A DNA stretch of 64,000 nt from Enterobacter genomosp. O (GTDB lineage: Bacteria; Pseudomonadota; Gammaproteobacteria; Enterobacterales; Enterobacteriaceae), in contig NZ_LECZ01000024.1 in NCBI RefSeq assembly GCF_001022965.1, forward strand, positions 1-64,000. The letters run 5' to 3'. Each line of letters starts with the position of its first letter. Position 1 is the stretch's first letter. Positions 61,821 to 64,000 of the stretch are shown in pieces. The position numbers and the translations under genes are program-made. The notes beneath the pieces are model-generated. The model searched no databases. It had not been told where the DNA came from and saw nothing but the letters and a program-made list of their open reading frames with translations.

Positions 61821-61859
61821 CACGCTACCGCCCTTGGCTTTCAGTTACCAATCCACTGA
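61821..61859 (-). promoter_or_regulatory. JUMPstart element with ops, colanic acid operon
   Basis: On the minus strand this reads TCAGTGGATTGGTAACTGAA and ends with AGCCAAGGGCGGTAGCGTG. The ops portion GGCGGTAGCGTG is a perfect match to the RfaH-recruiting sequence. The upstream half is less well conserved than in the O-antigen copy. It lies 179 bases before the wza start. Confidence 0.93.
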
Positions 61860-62239
61860 CTAAACAATGTGTTATGGATAGACACCCTCTTGAGCAAGGT
61901 CTTCTGGAAATATATCAACCGCTTGAGATACCCGGCGGATAATGAATAACCATCCCTGAAGACCGAACAATAATAGCAACACCGAGATTTAACATTTGAT
62001 GCTGGGAGAATTGTTGCAGCTAACCTAATAGCAGGCAAGGAGACAACTGTCCTAATATCGGTTTTTAAGATTAATATTAAGAGCAAATTTTTGACCTTTT
62101 AGGATTTTCTTTATATTGACAAAGAGAGAGCAAAAACCATTAACTGCGATATATCCTAAAATGATATTCCTGTAATTAAATATACGTATTCCCCTTATTT
62201 ACAGCGTCGTCAGATTGCTCTCTTTTTAGCGTTTCGTAT

Positions 62240-62253
62240 TAAGAGAAATCTCA
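62240..62253 (-). promoter_or_regulatory. Candidate RcsAB box of the wza promoter
   Basis: TAAGAGAAATCTCA resembles the RcsA-RcsB consensus TAAGAATATTCCTA at nine of fourteen positions, including the TAAGA and TC-A ends. Such a site activates wza in E. coli and Klebsiella. It is nearly palindromic, so the strand is set by the expected target. Confidence 0.6.
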
Positions 62254-62334
62254 GCCCGGCATTGCAATTTCCCCCGGCTTTATCCATGATCGAAGTGTGA
62301 CATTCGTCATATAACAGAAGGTATTGCTCTTACT

Positions 62335-63918
62335 ATGGAATGGATTGCCGATCCCTCAATCTGGGCCGGGCTGGTTACGCTGGTCGTCATCGAGTTAGTG
62401 CTCGGGATTGATAATCTGGTCTTTATCGCCATCCTCGCTGAAAAACTGCCCCCTTCCCAGCGCGACCGCGCGCGCGTGACGGGTCTGCTGCTGGCGATGG
62501 TGATGCGCTTACTGCTGCTGGCCTCTATCTCCTGGCTGGTCACGCTGACTCAGCCGCTGTTCTCCCTTCACGGGCTGAGCTTTAGCGCCCGCGATCTGAT
62601 TATGCTCTTCGGCGGGTTGTTCCTGCTGTTCAAAGCCACCGTCGAGCTGAACGAGCGGCTCGAAGGCAAAGACAGCGAGAACCCGACCCAGCGCCGCGGG
62701 GCGAAATTCTGGCCGGTGGTGGCGCAAATTGTGGTGCTGGATGCGGTCTTCTCCCTGGACTCAGTGATCACCGCCGTCGGGATGGTGGACCATCTTGCGG
62801 TGATGATGGCGGCGGTGATTATCGCCATCACGCTGATGGTGATGGCCAGCAAGGCGCTGACACGGTTTGTGAACAGTCACCCGACCATCGTTATCCTCTG
62901 TCTGAGCTTCCTGCTGATGATTGGCTTTAGCCTGGTGGCCGACGGCTTTGGGTTCCACATTCCGAAAGGCTACCTCTACGCCGCCATCGGTTTCTCCGTC
63001 ATGATTGAGGCGCTTAACCAGCTGGCGATATTTAACCGCCGCCGCTTCCTTTCCGCGAATCAGACCCTGCGCCAGCGCACGGCCGACACGGTCATGCGCC
63101 TGCTAAGCGGCAAGAAAGAGGATGCGGAGCTGGACGCTGAATCCTCCTCTATGCTGGCCGATCACAGCGACGGGCAGATCTTTAACCCGCAGGAGCGGCT
63201 GATGATTGAGCGGGTACTCAACCTTAATCAGCGCACGGTCAGCAGCATCATGACGTCGCGCCATGACATTGAGCATATCGACCTGACGGCCCCGGAAGCG
63301 CAAATCCGCGCCCTGCTGGATAAAAACCAGCACACCCGCGTGGTGGTCACCGGCGGCGAAGAGGAAGAGGAGCTGCTGGGCGTGGTTCATATCATCGACC
63401 TGCTGCAACAGCAGCTGCACGGCGAGACGCTCAATCTCCGCGCCCTGGTGCGCCAGCCGCTGGTTTTCCCGGAGGGGCTACCGCTGCTTTCGGCCCTTGA
63501 ACAATTCCGTAACGCGCGCACGCACTTTGCCTTTGTGGTGGATGAGTTTGGATCGGTTGAAGGACTGGTCACGCTCAGCGACGTGATGGAAACCATCGCC
63601 GGTAATTTACCCAATGAGGTGGATGAGATTGATGCCCGCCATGATATCCAGAAAAACGCAGACGGCTCATGGACGGCCAACGGCCATATGCCGCTTGAAG
63701 ACCTGGTGCAGTATGTGCCGCTGCCGCTGGATGAAAAACGGGAGTATCACACCATTGCGGGTCTGCTGATGGAGTATTTACAGCGTATTCCACAGCCGGG
63801 AGAAGAGGTTCAGGTGGGCGACTATCTGCTGAAAACATTGCAGATTGAAAACCATCGCGTGCAGAAGGTTCAGCTCATCCCGCTGCAGGACGAGGAAGAA
63901 CTGGATTTTGAGGTGTAG
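62335..63918 (+). CDS. yegH: Inner-membrane TerC/CBS/CorC-domain protein YegH
   Basis: This 527-residue protein matches E. coli YegH. The N-terminal TerC-like part (about residues 1-230) has seven or so membrane helices with [19 protein letters not shown] (about 17-35) and [19 protein letters not shown] (about 137-155), whose acidic residues are typical of metal-ion transporters. A CBS pair (about 300-420) with [14 protein letters not shown] and a C-terminal CorC/HlyC domain (about 440-520) follow. A role in metal or ion efflux is inferred from the domains only. It is divergent from wza. Confidence 0.92.
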   Translation: MEWIADPSIWAGLVTLVVIELVLGIDNLVFIAILAEKLPPSQRDRARVTGLLLAMVMRLLLLASISWLVTLTQPLFSLHGLSFSARDLIMLFGGLFLLFKATVELNERLEGKDSENPTQRRGAKFWPVVAQIVVLDAVFSLDSVITAVGMVDHLAVMMAAVIIAITLMVMASKALTRFVNSHPTIVILCLSFLLMIGFSLVADGFGFHIPKGYLYAAIGFSVMIEALNQLAIFNRRRFLSANQTLRQRTADTVMRLLSGKKEDAELDAESSSMLADHSDGQIFNPQERLMIERVLNLNQRTVSSIMTSRHDIEHIDLTAPEAQIRALLDKNQHTRVVVTGGEEEEELLGVVHIIDLLQQQLHGETLNLRALVRQPLVFPEGLPLLSALEQFRNARTHFAFVVDEFGSVEGLVTLSDVMETIAGNLPNEVDEIDARHDIQKNADGSWTANGHMPLEDLVQYVPLPLDEKREYHTIAGLLMEYLQRIPQPGEEVQVGDYLLKTLQIENHRVQKVQLIPLQDEEELDFEV

Positions 63919-63920
63919 GT

Positions 63921-63950
63921 AAAAAAAACGGCAACCAGGTTGCCGTTTTA
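63921..63950 (+). terminator. Terminator of yegH
   Basis: Eight A, then ACGGCAACC and GGTTGCCGT with four T, form a compact hairpin three bases after the yegH stop codon. The A run suggests it also stops transcription from the other side. Confidence 0.75.
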
Positions 63951-63959
63951 GGGTTTGCT

Positions 63960-63991
63960 CCCTCTCCCGTGGGAGAGGGATGGGGTGAGGG
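63960..63991. repeat. Palindromic repeat at the window edge
   Basis: CCCTCTCCC-GT-GGGAGAGGG is a perfect nine-base palindrome, followed by ATGGGGTGAGGG. Both parts recur in the repeat at 57782-57873, so it is one half-unit of the same family; the rest may lie beyond the window. Confidence 0.75.
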
Positions 63992-64000
63992 CATTAGGCC

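Larger units (their letters stand above)
61643..62334. promoter_or_regulatory. Divergent control region of the colanic acid operon and yegH
   Basis: These 692 gene-free bases separate the divergent wza and yegH. They hold the JUMPstart/ops element (61821-61859) and, further upstream of wza, an RcsAB-box-like site (62240-62253). If the start lies about 100 bases after that box, as in E. coli, the leader of wza is about 500 bases long. The AT-rich stretch at 62095-62200 is the likely promoter zone of wza. The yegH promoter must lie near 62220-62320. I could not fix either -10 box with confidence. Confidence 0.7.

Overview
This window looks like the chromosome of a member of the Enterobacteriaceae close to Enterobacter (Enterobacter, Lelliottia or Leclercia are all possible). 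Protein by protein it follows the Escherichia coli order from a tRNA-Asn through yeeO, yeeX, yeeA, sbmC, dacD, sbcB, plaP, yeeY, yeeZ, the histidine operon, the O-antigen locus, galF, the whole colanic acid operon and yegH. Most genes are GC-rich, but the O-antigen block (about 25.5-37.7 kb) is strongly AT-rich, as is usual for horizontally exchanged serotype genes. The genus is an inference; no 16S gene or other marker is present.

Layout: 0-2.3 kb holds two tRNA-Asn copies facing away from each other around the MATE transporter yeeO, then a small gamma-glutamylcyclotransferase-like gene. 2.3-10.8 kb holds yeeX, yeeA, sbmC (with a LexA-like site), dacD, sbcB, plaP, yeeY and yeeZ. 10.95-18.3 kb is the complete hisLGDCBHAFI operon with a seven-histidine leader peptide and attenuator. 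18.3-25.4 kb, on the flank of the O-antigen locus, holds wzzB, a UDP-glucuronate 4-epimerase gene, ugd, an isolated rmlBA pair and gnd.

25.5-37.7 kb is the O-antigen operon, transcribed on the minus strand from a JUMPstart/ops leader at 37.75 kb. In transcription order it encodes a TagD-type glycerol-3-phosphate cytidylyltransferase, a TagB/TagF-type glycerophosphotransferase, two GT4 glycosyltransferases, Wzx, Wzy, a third GT4 enzyme, FnlA-FnlB-FnlC (UDP-L-FucNAc synthesis), the WbuB transferase and the cupin WbuC. The inferred product is a Wzx/Wzy-dependent O unit of about five sugars containing N-acetyl-L-fucosamine and decorated or linked with glycerol phosphate.

38-61.9 kb holds galF and the intact colanic acid operon (wza to wcaM, minus strand). 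It has its own JUMPstart/ops leader and an RcsAB-box-like site in a 692-base leader/promoter region. yegH is divergent at the right edge. The precursor genes around the two surface polysaccharides fit together: ugd and the epimerase make UDP-GlcA and UDP-GalA, and cpsB, cpsG, gmd and fcl make GDP-L-fucose. wcaJ and wzxC start and export the colanic acid unit, and wza, wzb and wzc polymerise control and export.

The less ordinary points are the teichoic-acid-like glycerol-phosphate genes in a Gram-negative O-antigen operon, the rmlBA pair without rmlC or rmlD, the sharp mosaic boundary inside the O-antigen operon, the uncharacterised WbuC, and the Tat-type signal on WcaM. No insertion sequence, prophage, CRISPR array or defence system is visible.
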